Shown here one piece after another: positions 47,575 to 58,000 of a stretch of 64,000 bases of DNA; position 1 is the stretch's first letter, and every line of letters starts with the position of its first letter. Location: contig NZ_AQXU01000014.1 in assembly GCF_000376945.1 (NCBI RefSeq), positions 62,001-126,000 of the forward strand, in the 5' to 3' direction. The DNA is from Leeia oryzae DSM 17879. Lineage in GTDB: Bacteria; Pseudomonadota; Gammaproteobacteria; Burkholderiales; Leeiaceae. The notes under the pieces are model-generated. The model was not told where the DNA came from. It did no database searches and worked only from the letters and a program-made list of their open reading frames with translations. Made by a program: the position numbers and the translations under genes.

Positions 47575-47886
47575 TCAATCCGTTACGCTTGGCGTCTCGC
47601 AAGGCATCAGCTGAAACCATTCTTCCATTCTGGCTGCCTTGCCCGGTATGGTTACAAGGCAGGACTCCAGATTCATGGTTTGAAGGCAACTGGCCATGAT
47701 TCGGCTAAATTCTGCTCTATCCCCGATGTTTTCGTACACTTCCATCCAGGTGTCCGGGTCATCCACCCGGTGTGCCAGTTGCATTCGCTCACAATAAGGT
47801 GCCATCTGCTGCAACAATTGCGCTACCATCTGCCGCCCGTCTGCATGCATTGCCGGTTGTATCCGGTAATACACATAGAGGTTCAC
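47575..47886 (-). CDS. DUF4936 family protein
   Basis: A 103-residue protein starting YVYYRIQPAMHADGRQMV and containing DDPDTWMEVYENI, the DUF4936 pattern of betaproteobacteria. It starts with GTG overlapping the ygfZ stop (GTGA), so it is translationally coupled to ygfZ. Function unknown. Confidence 0.7.
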   Translation of the reverse strand: MNLYVYYRIQPAMHADGRQMVAQLLQQMAPYCERMQLAHRVDDPDTWMEVYENIGDRAEFSRIMASCLQTMNLESCLVTIPGKAARMEEWFQLMPCETPSVTD

Positions 47887-48914
47887 GCGGCAGTTTCCAG
47901 CGAGTAGGGCAGGTCAAGCACGCTGACGACGGGGCCATTGGCATCTGCCAAATGCAGACCAAGCGGTACGCTGCTGCTTTGCACGACAGCGAGTGCCTCC
48001 CAGCCTGTCGCTGTCTGGACGGCATTCACTACGGTTCCGCTGGCCTGACCATGCATTTCCGGGCTGAATACCGAGTCACCGGCTTGCATGGCCTGATCGG
48101 CGTGCAGGCGATAGGTGCGGCGTTTCAGTTTGCCCAGATACTGGGTTCTGGCAATGATTTCCTGACCGGTATAGCAGCCTTTGGTAAAGCTGATGCCCCC
48201 TGCCAATTTGTCCAGATTCAGCATCTGGGCCACAAAGGCATCTTGTGTCGGCGTGGTGATCCATGGTGTGCCATGCGTGATCTCACTGAGTTGCCAGGTT
48301 GCAAATCCGGCAGGCGTGGCTGTTTTTGCCAGCGCATCCCAAAGGGCGGGCGCCTGTTCTGCATTAACCACCAGTTGGTAACGGTTTGCGGTGGTCCGGA
48401 GGATGGTGAGTCCGTCATGGTGCAGCGTACTGTGTTCTTGCATGGTTTGACCGTTGGTCAGCGAAGCAATCAGCTCTGCTGCCTGGGGGCCGGTCAGGCC
48501 CAGCATGACCAGTGAGGCGGGCAAATCGGTTGCTTTGGACTTTGAACGCAAGATATACATCGAGAGCCGCTTCTGGGCGCCTGCTGTCAGGTCAGCACTC
48601 AATTGCAGCATGTAGCCATCCTGTTGCCGCCAGACAAGAAAGTTGGCCAGTACACGGCCTTTGGGCGTGGACTGACTGCTGTACTGGTTGGCGTCTGGGG
48701 ATAGGTTATTGATATCGCTGGATAATTGCCCATGCAGAAACGTTGCGGTATCGTCGCCTGTAAAATGAATCAGTCCAAATCCGGACAAGTCGCACAGGTA
48801 GGTTGTGTTTTCATCAAGGGAGGCTAGGGTAGGCGATGCGCCAAAGTGATTCACGACATCGTTTTCGATAACAGCACCTTGACTTGCTAGAAATGATTGC
48901 CAGTTTGGATTCAT
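47883..48914 (-). CDS. ygfZ: Folate-binding iron-sulfur repair protein YgfZ
   Basis: YgfZ uses tetrahydrofolate to support iron-sulfur enzymes such as MiaB. The hallmark KGCYTGQEIIART with its conserved Cys is present, as are the GcvT-like fold elements (LCDLSGFGLIHFTGDD). Length 343 residues. Confidence 0.9.
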   Translation of the reverse strand: MNPNWQSFLASQGAVIENDVVNHFGASPTLASLDENTTYLCDLSGFGLIHFTGDDTATFLHGQLSSDINNLSPDANQYSSQSTPKGRVLANFLVWRQQDGYMLQLSADLTAGAQKRLSMYILRSKSKATDLPASLVMLGLTGPQAAELIASLTNGQTMQEHSTLHHDGLTILRTTANRYQLVVNAEQAPALWDALAKTATPAGFATWQLSEITHGTPWITTPTQDAFVAQMLNLDKLAGGISFTKGCYTGQEIIARTQYLGKLKRRTYRLHADQAMQAGDSVFSPEMHGQASGTVVNAVQTATGWEALAVVQSSSVPLGLHLADANGPVVSVLDLPYSLETAA

Positions 48915-49012
48915 GCTTTGACCTTTATAGCAAAGTGATATGGCGGCGAATAGTTTAATATAGCTTAACTATACGCATAATCCTTGATTAAATTAGTAGG
49001 GTATTGTACCGG

Positions 49013-49459
49013 ATGCCATCTGTTTTGTTATCTATTTTTCCACATCGCATGTGGCGCTGGTTGGCCCTATTGCAGGGGTTACTGGCGGGTACCGCCATTG
49101 CCCTGTTACCCTTTTGGCCATGGTATGGCGCGCTGTCGGTCTTGTTTGTGATTACTGCTGCCAGTGCTTATTGGGGGTATCGGAAGGCCATCTGGCGGGA
49201 AAGTGCGTTGCCCGTGTCGATTGTCCTGAATGAAACAATGCTAACCGCGATTGACCATACGGGTGGCGCTTCCCGCTGGTTAGTATTGCCTGACAGCGTA
49301 TGCTGGAGCTGGCTGGTTATCCTGCACCTGGAAAACGAAGACGGTGTGCGTGGCAGTCTGTATTTCAGTGTGCTGGAATGTGCCCGGGCAGAATGGTCTG
49401 CATTACTGTGCGCCTTGAAAGCAGGCTGGGGACGGGGTGGGGAAGCGGTGCCCCAATAA
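49013..49459 (+). CDS. YgfX/CptA-like small membrane protein
   Basis: Two adjacent membrane helices (about 13-55) are followed by a soluble part with SVCWSWLVILHLENEDG, as in the YgfX family. In E. coli ygfX lies next to sdhE and divergent from ygfZ; here it is divergent from ygfZ but sdhE is absent. An in-frame TTG at 49004 is less likely than ATG 49013. Confidence 0.55.
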   Translation: MPSVLLSIFPHRMWRWLALLQGLLAGTAIALLPFWPWYGALSVLFVITAASAYWGYRKAIWRESALPVSIVLNETMLTAIDHTGGASRWLVLPDSVCWSWLVILHLENEDGVRGSLYFSVLECARAEWSALLCALKAGWGRGGEAVPQ

Positions 49460-49467
49460 TATTGGCG

Positions 49468-50043
49468 TCAGATAGCGCGTTTTAACAGTACTTTGACGGC
49501 ACCACTGCCACCTTCTGCGGCTTTGGTTTCACAATAAGCAAGTACATGAGGTAGTTGTGTGAGCCAATGGCGGACCTGATGCTTCAGGATGGATTGGCCG
49601 TTGGGCGAGCGATACCCTTTGCCGTGGATAATCCGGATACAGCGGATGCCACGCTGTCCGGCCTCAACCACAAAGGCATGCAATACCAGGCGCGCTTCAT
49701 CGCGGGTAATGCCGTGCAAGTCGATTTCTGCACCGATAGACCAGTTCCCGCGGCGTAACTCTGCCAGCAAACGTTGGCTCACCCCTTGCTGACGATAATT
49801 GATCAGACCTTCAAGGCTGTCAACATCCAGCCATTCCGGCGCACTGAGGCCATGCATGGGGAAGTCCGGTTCGTCTGGTAGTACGTGGGGCGGAATGATT
49901 TTTCGCGCAGGCTTGCGCTGGAGGTTGTGTCTGGCTTCGGTTGCCAGCGGGGCGACATCTGATACCGTATGGCGGAAAAGCTCGATTTCTTCCTCAGTCA
50001 ATGCACGTCTGACTGTATGCGGAAGAAATCGAGGCTTGGCCAT
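49468..50043 (-). CDS. Smr-domain protein
   Basis: The C-terminal Smr domain (about 105-185) has EIDLHGITRDEARLVL and IRIIHGKGYRS; such domains nick or bind DNA or RNA. The N-terminal half is charged and not recognised. It lies 12 bases downstream of trxB on the same strand. Confidence 0.85.
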   Translation of the reverse strand: MAKPRFLPHTVRRALTEEEIELFRHTVSDVAPLATEARHNLQRKPARKIIPPHVLPDEPDFPMHGLSAPEWLDVDSLEGLINYRQQGVSQRLLAELRRGNWSIGAEIDLHGITRDEARLVLHAFVVEAGQRGIRCIRIIHGKGYRSPNGQSILKHQVRHWLTQLPHVLAYCETKAAEGGSGAVKVLLKRAI

Positions 50044-50055
50044 CCTTGCTAGGGA

Positions 50056-51105
<1,050 letters not shown>

Positions 51106-51345
51106 TTATCTGGCCTGTCACATACGGGTCATATTTTAACAGTCTTGGGGCAATTTCTTTAGCACTTTAGCTTAGTTTGTTTGCGGTATTGTTGCAATCG
51201 ATTGTGTTAATGCATGCGATAGCTTTTTACTAATTAGATGTGGTGTATTGCATGTTTCCTGCGCATAAAACACTGACAATACTGCCTGAGCATCCTTAAC
51301 CACATTATAATGGGGCCATAAAAATACGTTCTGGAGAGAGCTGCC

Positions 51346-52125
51346 ATGCCTCGTCGTCGCAGAGAAGAAGAGCACGAAAACCACGAAAGATGGCTGGTGT
51401 CCTATGCAGACTTTATTACGCTTTTATTTGCTTTCTTTGTCGTCATGTATGCGATTTCCCAAGTGAATGAAGGGAAGTACCGGGTGCTTTCAGACTCACT
51501 GGTTCAGGCATTTCAGAACGATGGTGGTCCGATGCGGATTATCACGATAGAAAAACCGGGAGGCCAGTCGGCAAAAGGAGTGGAAGGCAAGGTCAAGATT
51601 GTTCCGGTGCCAGCGTCAGAGACGCCGCAGGCGAAGGCCGTGAAACAGCATATGAGTGGCTTGGCGGGTAATTTGCAGGATATTCTGAAACCCTTGGTGG
51701 ATGAAGGTCAGGTCAGGGTAAATCAGACGGCGCGGGGGATTGCCGTGGAGATCAATGCCAGTGTGTTGTTTGCTCCAGCGGATGCCAAGCTGGCAGACAG
51801 TTCTACCAAGGCACTTGGGGCTGTAGCGGATTTGCTCGCCAAAGAGAAAAATTCGGTCCAGATTGAAGGGTATACCGATAACGTACCGATCAAGTCCAGT
51901 CAGTACCCGTCCAACTGGGAGTTGTCGTCAGCCCGTGCAAGCAGTGTGGTCAGGTTATTCATGGAGCATGGTGTAGACCAGTCACGTCTGTCTGCCATTG
52001 GTTATGGAGAAAACCGGCCGCTGACCGATAACACGACAGAAGCAGGTCGTGCCAGAAACCGCCGTGTTCAGGTGACTATTCTGGCAGAAACTCCGGAGCA
52101 GACGGCATCCATGCCGGCATTCTGA
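51346..52125 (+). CDS. motD: MotB/MotD-type flagellar stator protein
   Basis: A basic N-terminus leads to the single membrane helix with the proton-carrying Asp (RWLVSYADFITLLFAFFVVMY), then a plug/linker and an OmpA peptidoglycan-binding domain (QIEGYTDNVPIKS, NWELSSARASSVVRL, GYGENRPL). MotD acts with MotC; no MotA/MotC gene is adjacent. Convergent with flgN. Confidence 0.8.
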   Translation: MPRRRREEEHENHERWLVSYADFITLLFAFFVVMYAISQVNEGKYRVLSDSLVQAFQNDGGPMRIITIEKPGGQSAKGVEGKVKIVPVPASETPQAKAVKQHMSGLAGNLQDILKPLVDEGQVRVNQTARGIAVEINASVLFAPADAKLADSSTKALGAVADLLAKEKNSVQIEGYTDNVPIKSSQYPSNWELSSARASSVVRLFMEHGVDQSRLSAIGYGENRPLTDNTTEAGRARNRRVQVTILAETPEQTASMPAF

Positions 52126-52167
52126 TCTGGCCAGTCAATCAGCGGGTGTGTAGCCCGCTGACAGGCG

Positions 52168-52638
52168 TTAGACGATGTCTCTTTTGCGGGTCAGGGTTGG
52201 TTTGAAGTCTGCAAACCCGGTGGCGTTATAAAGCTTGTTTTCTTCCTGGGGAACAAGCACCGCCAGTTGGCGTGCCTGAAACTGAAGGCTTTGCTCAATC
52301 AGTTTGCCGTTTTGCTCATTCAGCTGCTGGCTCTGGCGGGCAAGCTGGTTCCATGTTTGCCAGTCAGGATCATCCGACAAGTTCGATGCCAGCCAAGCCT
52401 TTTGCGCATCAATATCCTGGCTGCCACAGAGGTTGCAAAGCTGTTGTCTGAAGGCTTCGCTCAGCGACTGCAAGGCGTTGATCTGTGCGGACTTGCCAGC
52501 AGAAATGGCTTCCAGGCCGGTGCCATCGTGTGTCACCAGCATGTGCTGTTCTTGCTGCAAGGTAGATACAAGCTGCTGTAGCCCACTGATCTGCTCTTGG
52601 AGCAGGCGGGCTAGCAGTTCTTTTTGATTACCGGTCAT
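52168..52638 (-). CDS. flgN: Flagellar export chaperone FlgN
   Basis: A 156-residue helical protein (LARLLQEQISGLQQLVSTLQ..., NEQNGKLIEQSLQF) of the FlgN type, which chaperones the hook-associated proteins FlgK and FlgL. It begins one base after the flgM stop. Confidence 0.8.
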   Translation of the reverse strand: MTGNQKELLARLLQEQISGLQQLVSTLQQEQHMLVTHDGTGLEAISAGKSAQINALQSLSEAFRQQLCNLCGSQDIDAQKAWLASNLSDDPDWQTWNQLARQSQQLNEQNGKLIEQSLQFQARQLAVLVPQEENKLYNATGFADFKPTLTRKRDIV

Positions 52639-52639
52639 G

Positions 52640-52969
52640 TCAGTAGTTGGCTTTTCTGTCCGCCAACAAGTCGCGAACACTGTCGATCAGACCATCTGCA
52701 ATTGCTTCGGGGTTAACACTGAACTTCCCTTGTGCAATCGCTTCTTTGATCTCTTTTACTTTATCAGCATTCACAACAGGTACATTCGCCAGGTTCTTGT
52801 TGACGGATTGCAACTGCGATGTCTGGGACAAACTGACCGTGTCTTGCGGCACAGAGTTTGTCTTGCTGGTATTCGTTGTTTTGGTGTCGACAGACTCACT
52901 ACGGTCACGAACCGGTGTTGTCTGGTTGCCAATCTGGCCGGTCAGACGCCCCGAGTTATCGATTTTCAT
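52640..52969 (-). CDS. flgM: Anti-sigma-28 factor FlgM
   Basis: A 109-residue protein, disordered at the N-terminus, with DTVSLSQTSQLQ and the sigma-28-binding C-terminus VKEIKEAIAQGKFSVNPEAIADGL. It holds FliA inactive until the hook is complete. A strong FliA-type promoter lies upstream. Confidence 0.9.
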   Translation of the reverse strand: MKIDNSGRLTGQIGNQTTPVRDRSESVDTKTTNTSKTNSVPQDTVSLSQTSQLQSVNKNLANVPVVNADKVKEIKEAIAQGKFSVNPEAIADGLIDSVRDLLADRKANY

Positions 52970-53029
52970 GGTGATTCTCCAAGCTTTGCAGTAGTGCCAT
53001 AATTTCGAAAACACTACTACTCGTAGTCT

Positions 53030-53056
53030 TTATCGACAAAACATGACAAGACTTTA
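53030..53056 (-). promoter_or_regulatory. Sigma-28 (FliA) promoter of flgMN
   Basis: On the minus strand, TAAAGTCT-N11-GTCGATAA differs from the FliA consensus (TAAAGTTT-N11-GCCGATAA) at one base per box, with exact spacing. It lies 61 bases before flgM. Confidence 0.8.
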
Positions 53057-53150
53057 GCTGTTTTTGAAAAAAAAATCATCTATTACGAGGACTTAGGCCT
53101 AAAACCGCATGGATGGGCCGTTTGGGGGGCTTCCCGTTTGAAAGCCATGG

Positions 53151-53885
53151 TCAGGGAATCTCGATCAGGACTATTCCGCCGGGTTGGGCGATGCCTTGAA
53201 TCGTCTGACCGCTACTGGTGCGGATATTGACGACTTGACCAGGCATGGCATTGTTTAGCGCTTTGCCCTGGGTCTCGATACGAAATGCACTGTTTTGGGC
53301 AATGACGCGCACGCTCTGGTTTTGTAGAACGGCAAAGGCCGCGCGGAAATGCTCGTTCTTGAGAATGGCGCCAGCCGGTAACGCAGTGACCAGCGCACGA
53401 CCAACCGCCTGATTGGGGTCTGTCAGCACGGTGGCTGGCATATCGGCAAGGTCCCGGACTTGCGTGGTGACGTCGTCTGGTGTCAGGGTTGTACCTAAGG
53501 CGAGCGGCCGACTGCTAATAGCGACCTCTGTGATGATCGAAATACTGGTTTGCAGGGTCACCGACCATTTGGCCGGATTGGCGCAACGAACGCCGATGCT
53601 GCTTCTTCCCACCAGTCTGGCGCCGGGAGGCATGAATACTTCGGGCGACTTGCACTGAACAAGGTTCAGGCGGGTGTCCAGCGGCATGACATTGACCGTG
53701 ATGTTGCCTGGCCTGTTTTGTAATTGGGACTGGATGTAACCGGTGGCCAACTGTTGCAGCTGGCTGATGTCCTGACGTGTGGCAGCGCCTGCCTGGTTGA
53801 CCGGGAACAAACACATGCAGGCTAGCATGCCCAGCACCTGCAGACCGAGCTGGCGAATAAACCGGTAGTAGATTGACTTATTCAT
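53151..53885 (-). CDS. flgA: Flagellar P-ring assembly chaperone FlgA
   Basis: A signal peptide (ending near AGA-AT) precedes an SAF domain: AISSRPLALGTTLTPDDV, RALVTALPAGAILKNEHF, and the end MPGQVVNIRTSSGQTIQGIA. FlgA aids P-ring assembly in the periplasm. ATG 53885 overlaps the rnfH stop by 8 bases. Confidence 0.9.
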   Translation of the reverse strand: MNKSIYYRFIRQLGLQVLGMLACMCLFPVNQAGAATRQDISQLQQLATGYIQSQLQNRPGNITVNVMPLDTRLNLVQCKSPEVFMPPGARLVGRSSIGVRCANPAKWSVTLQTSISIITEVAISSRPLALGTTLTPDDVTTQVRDLADMPATVLTDPNQAVGRALVTALPAGAILKNEHFRAAFAVLQNQSVRVIAQNSAFRIETQGKALNNAMPGQVVNIRTSSGQTIQGIAQPGGIVLIEIP

Positions 53886-54192
53886 ATTGGCGCTGACGCT
53901 GTTTGCCCATGGTTTCACCGGCCTTTACCCGTCTGCGACGTATTTCTTTGGGGTCGCCGACCAGGGAGCGCAAGATTTCCAATCGGTCTCCTTCCCGCAA
54001 GACATGATCCGGCTTGGCAAGCTTGCCAAAAATGCTGGCTTCTACAGGTGCTTTGAGCTGGTTAGTTTCAACAACGCCAGAGGCGTGAATGGCCGCTGCC
54101 ACCGTGCTCCCTTCCGGCAGCTGGACAATGCTTTCCCATTGCCGATCGGGCAGGGCATAGATCACCGTAATCTCTAATGGGCGGGTCGTCAT
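53878..54192 (-). CDS. rnfH: RnfH/RatB-family ubiquitin-fold protein
   Basis: The short beta-grasp protein has EITVIYALPDRQ, FGKLAKPDHVLREGDRLEILR and DPKEIRRRR, typical of RnfH (RatB). Next to ratA as in E. coli. Start ATG 54192. Confidence 0.85.
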   Translation of the reverse strand: MTTRPLEITVIYALPDRQWESIVQLPEGSTVAAAIHASGVVETNQLKAPVEASIFGKLAKPDHVLREGDRLEILRSLVGDPKEIRRRRVKAGETMGKQRQRQYE

Positions 54193-54228
54193 AAACACTC
54201 AATCATGCTGGGTTAAATGCAGGTCAGG

Positions 54229-54675
54229 CTAAGGTTTGGTCACCGGCTGATAAATTCTGTCGGCCTGGGTGACAAATGCTTCTACAAGGTTGTGGGAAAT
54301 GCGATTGAATACCGGGCCAATGAGCTTTTCCAGCATGCTGCTGGAAAACTGGTAATGCAAGCGGAGTTCGACCTTGCATGCACTATCGCCCAGTGGTGTA
54401 AACAACCAGGAACCTGACAGGGTTTTAAAAGGGCCATCCAGCAGCAGCATGTCGATTTGCTGGTTCTCTGTTTTCTGGTTGCGCGTGGTGAAGTGGCTTT
54501 TCACGCCATGATAATTCATGTGCAATGTGCCTACAGTTTCAATGTCTGTCCTGTGTGTCACATCGCTATTGCTGCACCAGGGCAAAAAGCCGGGATAGTC
54601 TTCTATGCGCTCCACCAGCGCATACATCTGGGCCGGGGTGTATTCCACCAGAACAGATTGTTCTACTTTAATCAT
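54229..54675 (-). CDS. ratA: Ribosome association toxin RatA / CoQ-binding START-like protein
   Basis: A START-like lipid-binding fold with YALVERIEDYPGFLPWC and SSSMLEKLIGPVFNRI, typical of RatA/Coq10-type proteins. Toxin activity was reported for E. coli RatA; a ubiquinone-related role is known for Coq10 homologues. The pairing with rnfH is conserved. Confidence 0.85.
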   Translation of the reverse strand: MIKVEQSVLVEYTPAQMYALVERIEDYPGFLPWCSNSDVTHRTDIETVGTLHMNYHGVKSHFTTRNQKTENQQIDMLLLDGPFKTLSGSWLFTPLGDSACKVELRLHYQFSSSMLEKLIGPVFNRISHNLVEAFVTQADRIYQPVTKP

Positions 54676-54717
54676 ACAGTGCCAAATCAGGGTTGCATTG
54701 GCTGATATTTTATCAGG

Positions 54718-55731
54718 TCACGCTGTGCCTTGCTTCCATAATCCGGCAATCTGTTGCTGAAGATGTTGCTGTACGTCTGCGGAACCGCTGTTTTCCACGA
54801 TGATTTCAAAGAATTGGTGCGTGGCGGGCGGGATGTTTTGCCAGTGACTGTGCCCGCTTGTCCATTGCCATGCATGCCATTGATGCTGCTGATCCTGTAA
54901 AAGGGCCTTACCCCTCAGTAGCATAACGTCGGATGCCGCCAGCAACGCAACCAAGCGTTCTTCCAGTGTGGCATTGTATCTCGGTGGCTGTTGTGGCCAG
55001 CGAATGCCGAAACTGAGCCGCGTGTGTTCCTGATGGGTGTACCAGCGTCCGGTGGCAATCGGTTGTGTGTTGCTGGCACGGGTCGGCGGAAGATCGTCAA
55101 GGCTGTCTTCACCAAAGGCTGTGTGAGGCGCCAGTTGTGCCAAGTGCTTTGCTATCGCGGGCAAGTCATCCAGGGCGGGGGCCAGCAGAATGGTTTTTCC
55201 AGGATATTGCTGTTCAAGCATGTGTTGGTATTGAATGCGTGTGTCTGGTGGCAGTCCTGCCCCTTGGGTCAGGATCAGGATGCTGCTGGTAGCAATCTGA
55301 GCCTTGAATTCCGGGCTTTGCTGGTAGCGCGAGTCTGTCAGTGCCACGCACGGCACAACACAGATAACCGGTTGTATATCAAGATGAGAAGCAAACCCCG
55401 GTTCTTGTAGCAGGGCTAGAATACCCGCCGGATGCCCAAGGCCAGAAGGCTCGATGATCAGCCGGTCCGGGCGTTGCTCTCTGAGTAACCGGATCAGCGC
55501 TGTGCGCATTAAAGGGGCCGTAGTGCAGCAAATGCAACCGCCTGCTACTTGCCGGACGTGAATGCCTTGCGATTTTTGCAGCAGGGCACCATCCACACCC
55601 ACCTGGCCAAATTCATTCACGATGACAGCCCACTGCTCTGAGGCCGGGTGGTCTGCCAGCAACTGATTGATCAGGGATGTCTTGCCAGCCCCGAGAAAAC
55701 CGGTGACTAGATAGGCGGGTATTTTTTTCAT
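54718..55731 (-). CDS. CobW/YjiA-type G3E GTPase, metallochaperone-like
   Basis: Walker A GFLGAGKTSL, the metal-binding GGCICC, and IIEPSGLGHP are present, plus the C-terminal domain (RYNATLEERLVALLAA). The guanine-specificity motif NKxD expected after the central strand is replaced by LTQGAG, so nucleotide preference may be altered. It probably delivers or handles zinc or a similar metal. Confidence 0.8.
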   Translation of the reverse strand: MKKIPAYLVTGFLGAGKTSLINQLLADHPASEQWAVIVNEFGQVGVDGALLQKSQGIHVRQVAGGCICCTTAPLMRTALIRLLREQRPDRLIIEPSGLGHPAGILALLQEPGFASHLDIQPVICVVPCVALTDSRYQQSPEFKAQIATSSILILTQGAGLPPDTRIQYQHMLEQQYPGKTILLAPALDDLPAIAKHLAQLAPHTAFGEDSLDDLPPTRASNTQPIATGRWYTHQEHTRLSFGIRWPQQPPRYNATLEERLVALLAASDVMLLRGKALLQDQQHQWHAWQWTSGHSHWQNIPPATHQFFEIIVENSGSADVQQHLQQQIAGLWKQGTA

Positions 55732-55789
55732 GGCTTACATACTAGCGCGTGCAAGCCATGAAGAGAAAGAAAAAGGAGGAAGAAGTGAG

Positions 55790-56341
55790 TTAAACGGTGG
55801 GCGGCGAGTTGGCAGAAACGACTTCACACACATCATCACTGATATTGCGAAAACGGTGTGGCTGGTTGCTGTCAAAGTAGTAGGCATCTCCCGCCTTGAG
55901 CACTTTGGTTTCGCTACCGACGGTAATCTCGATTTCACCCCGGACAACCACACCACCTTCTTGCCCCTCGTGCTGCAGCATGTCGGCTCCGGTATCTGAG
56001 TGCGGGTGATAATACTCGCGCATGATGCACATGTTACGGTCTTTAATGCCGGAGCCTACCAGCCGGAGCTGGACTTCTTCGTTGCCCAGATTGGGCAATT
56101 CATCTGCATTGAAGAAAGCGGAGGGCTTGGCATCTCCCAGATCGAAGGTAAAAAACTCGGCCAGCGACATAGGAATGCCTTCCAGTACTTTCTTCAGGGA
56201 AGAAACAGAAGGGCTGACGCGGTTTTGCTCAATTAATGAGATGGTGCCGTTGGTAACGCCTGCGCGCTTTGCGAGTTCCCGTTGTGATAAACCGTACTTT
56301 TCCCGGATCACTTTAAGGCGTGAGCTGACCTCAATCGACAT
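55790..56341 (-). CDS. puuR: PuuR, XRE-cupin repressor of putrescine catabolism
   Basis: The N-terminal helix-turn-helix (SRLKVIREKYGLSQRELAKR, VTNGTISLIEQNRVSPS) closely matches E. coli PuuR, followed by a cupin (GQEGGVVVRGEIEITVG, SNQPHRFRN). It represses puu genes until putrescine binds. ATG 56341 is preferred over a longer frame. A near-consensus PuuR site lies 20 bases upstream, implying autoregulation. Confidence 0.85.
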   Translation of the reverse strand: MSIEVSSRLKVIREKYGLSQRELAKRAGVTNGTISLIEQNRVSPSVSSLKKVLEGIPMSLAEFFTFDLGDAKPSAFFNADELPNLGNEEVQLRLVGSGIKDRNMCIMREYYHPHSDTGADMLQHEGQEGGVVVRGEIEITVGSETKVLKAGDAYYFDSNQPHRFRNISDDVCEVVSANSPPTV

Positions 56342-56783
56342 GACACATTCTCCTGAACTGTAAAATATAATAAACAATCGGGCTGGTAAAGTCGAATTTT
56401 TTCCCCTAAGATAAGTTGAATCGCTGGCGAACCGTGGCCGGCAACTTGGCTTGTTGCACTGCAATGGGGCAAGTCTGTGTACATGCAGTAAGCAGGTATG
56501 GATTTTGTAAGTGCTTTTCTTGTTAATAAAGTTAAACGTATTTGTTTTGCAGTTTTCAATTTGAATTTGTAAAAGAATTGATCAGGCTCAATCAGTTTTT
56601 TCAAAACTGGGCGTAGCTTGTTTGATTGCCGCTACCGCGGCATTACGTTGGGTGTGCGCTCTGAAAACTATCAAGTCGCCAATCTGGACATTGGCAACAG
56701 AGTGAACATCTTTTATAAGCTTGTGACGGGCGGTCTGAACATGCTGCCGGTTCACAGGTAACAGACATGGAGAACAACAAATC
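56342..56783. other. Divergent promoter region between puuR and ald
   Basis: No gene is supported. It holds the PuuR-like site and the perfect dyad CAGTTTT-TTC-AAAACTG at 56593-56609, a candidate operator for ald. Confidence 0.5.
56362..56376 (-). promoter_or_regulatory. PuuR-type operator
   Basis: AAAATATAATAAACA differs at one base from the described E. coli PuuR site AAAATATAATGAACA. Confidence 0.65.
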
Positions 56784-57896
56784 ATGCTGATCGGTGTACC
56801 AAAGGAAATCAAGAACCATGAATATCGTGTCGGACTGACCCCCGCAGGCGTACGGGAGCTGGTTCACCACGGTCACCAGGTAATGATTCAAAAGAATGCA
56901 GGCACGGCCATTGGCTTTACTGATGCCAATTACGAAGGCGCCGGTGCCCAGATGATTGACACGGCCAAAGAGATTTTTGCCCGTGCTGACATGATTATCA
57001 AAGTCAAAGAGCCTCAACCCGTTGAATGCGCCATGCTCCGCCCGGGGCAGATTCTATACACCTACCTGCATCTGGCCCCCGATCCAGAGCAAACCAAAGC
57101 ACTGATTGCCAGCGGCTGTATTGCTATCGCTTACGAAACCGTTACTGATGACCGTGGTGGCTTGCCGCTGCTGGCACCGATGTCCGAAGTGGCTGGCCGC
57201 ATGTCCATTCAGGCAGCTGCCCGTGCACTTGAGAAGTCAGCTGGCGGATCTGGTGTGCTGCTGGGTGGCGTGCCGGGTGTTGCACCGGGCAAGGTAACCG
57301 TCGTGGGTGGCGGTGTGGTAGGGATTAACGCGGCACGCATGGCCTTGGGGCTGGGTGCAGACGTGACGATTCTGGATCGTTCGCTGCCACGTCTTAAAGA
57401 AATCGACAACGATTTTGGCGGCCGTATCAAAACCCTGTACTCGACCCGTGATGCCATCGAGCAGGAACTGGCAAGTGCTGATGCCGTCATTGGTGCCGTG
57501 CTGATTCCTGGCGCCGCTGCGCCAAAACTGGTGACGCGTGACATGCTGAAGCTGATGAAGCCAGGTTCAGTGCTGGTGGACGTGGCGATTGACCAGGGTG
57601 GTTGTTTTGAAACCTCGCATGCCACCACGCATCAGGAACCTACTTATGTGGTGGATGGCATTACGCACTATTGCGTGGCCAACATGCCAGGTGGTGTGGC
57701 ACGTACGTCAACACAAGCCTTGACCAATGCAACCCTGGGTCAGGCCGTTGCACTGGCTAACAAAGGCTGGAAGCAGGCCTTGAAGGACGACCGTCATTTG
57801 CAGAACGGTTTGAACGTCTGCGAAGGCAAGGTAACTTATGCCGCGGTTGCCCGTGATCTGGGATATGACTATGTAGCGCCGTCTTCCCTGCTGTAA
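56784..57896 (+). CDS. ald: Alanine dehydrogenase
   Basis: NAD-dependent oxidative deamination of L-alanine to pyruvate. Visible are [17 protein letters not shown], the catalytic region [15 protein letters not shown]-binding [20 protein letters not shown] and the C-terminal [16 protein letters not shown]. Pyruvate is the amino acceptor of SpuC-type putrescine aminotransferases, and alanine is the product, so Ald could recycle pyruvate for that step. Confidence 0.9.
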   Translation: MLIGVPKEIKNHEYRVGLTPAGVRELVHHGHQVMIQKNAGTAIGFTDANYEGAGAQMIDTAKEIFARADMIIKVKEPQPVECAMLRPGQILYTYLHLAPDPEQTKALIASGCIAIAYETVTDDRGGLPLLAPMSEVAGRMSIQAAARALEKSAGGSGVLLGGVPGVAPGKVTVVGGGVVGINAARMALGLGADVTILDRSLPRLKEIDNDFGGRIKTLYSTRDAIEQELASADAVIGAVLIPGAAAPKLVTRDMLKLMKPGSVLVDVAIDQGGCFETSHATTHQEPTYVVDGITHYCVANMPGGVARTSTQALTNATLGQAVALANKGWKQALKDDRHLQNGLNVCEGKVTYAAVARDLGYDYVAPSSLL

Positions 57897-57940
57897 TTGC
57901 CTGATTGCCTGTCATCTGGCAGGGCAGGACTGTTGTAACC

Positions 57941-57966
57941 AACAACCCCGCGGATGCGGGGTTGTT
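57941..57966 (+). terminator. Intrinsic terminator after ald
   Basis: AACAACCCCGC pairs with GCGGGGTTGTT around GGAT, followed by T. Confidence 0.8.
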
Positions 57967-58000
57967 TGCAATAAAAACTCCAATATATGTTCAATTGTTC

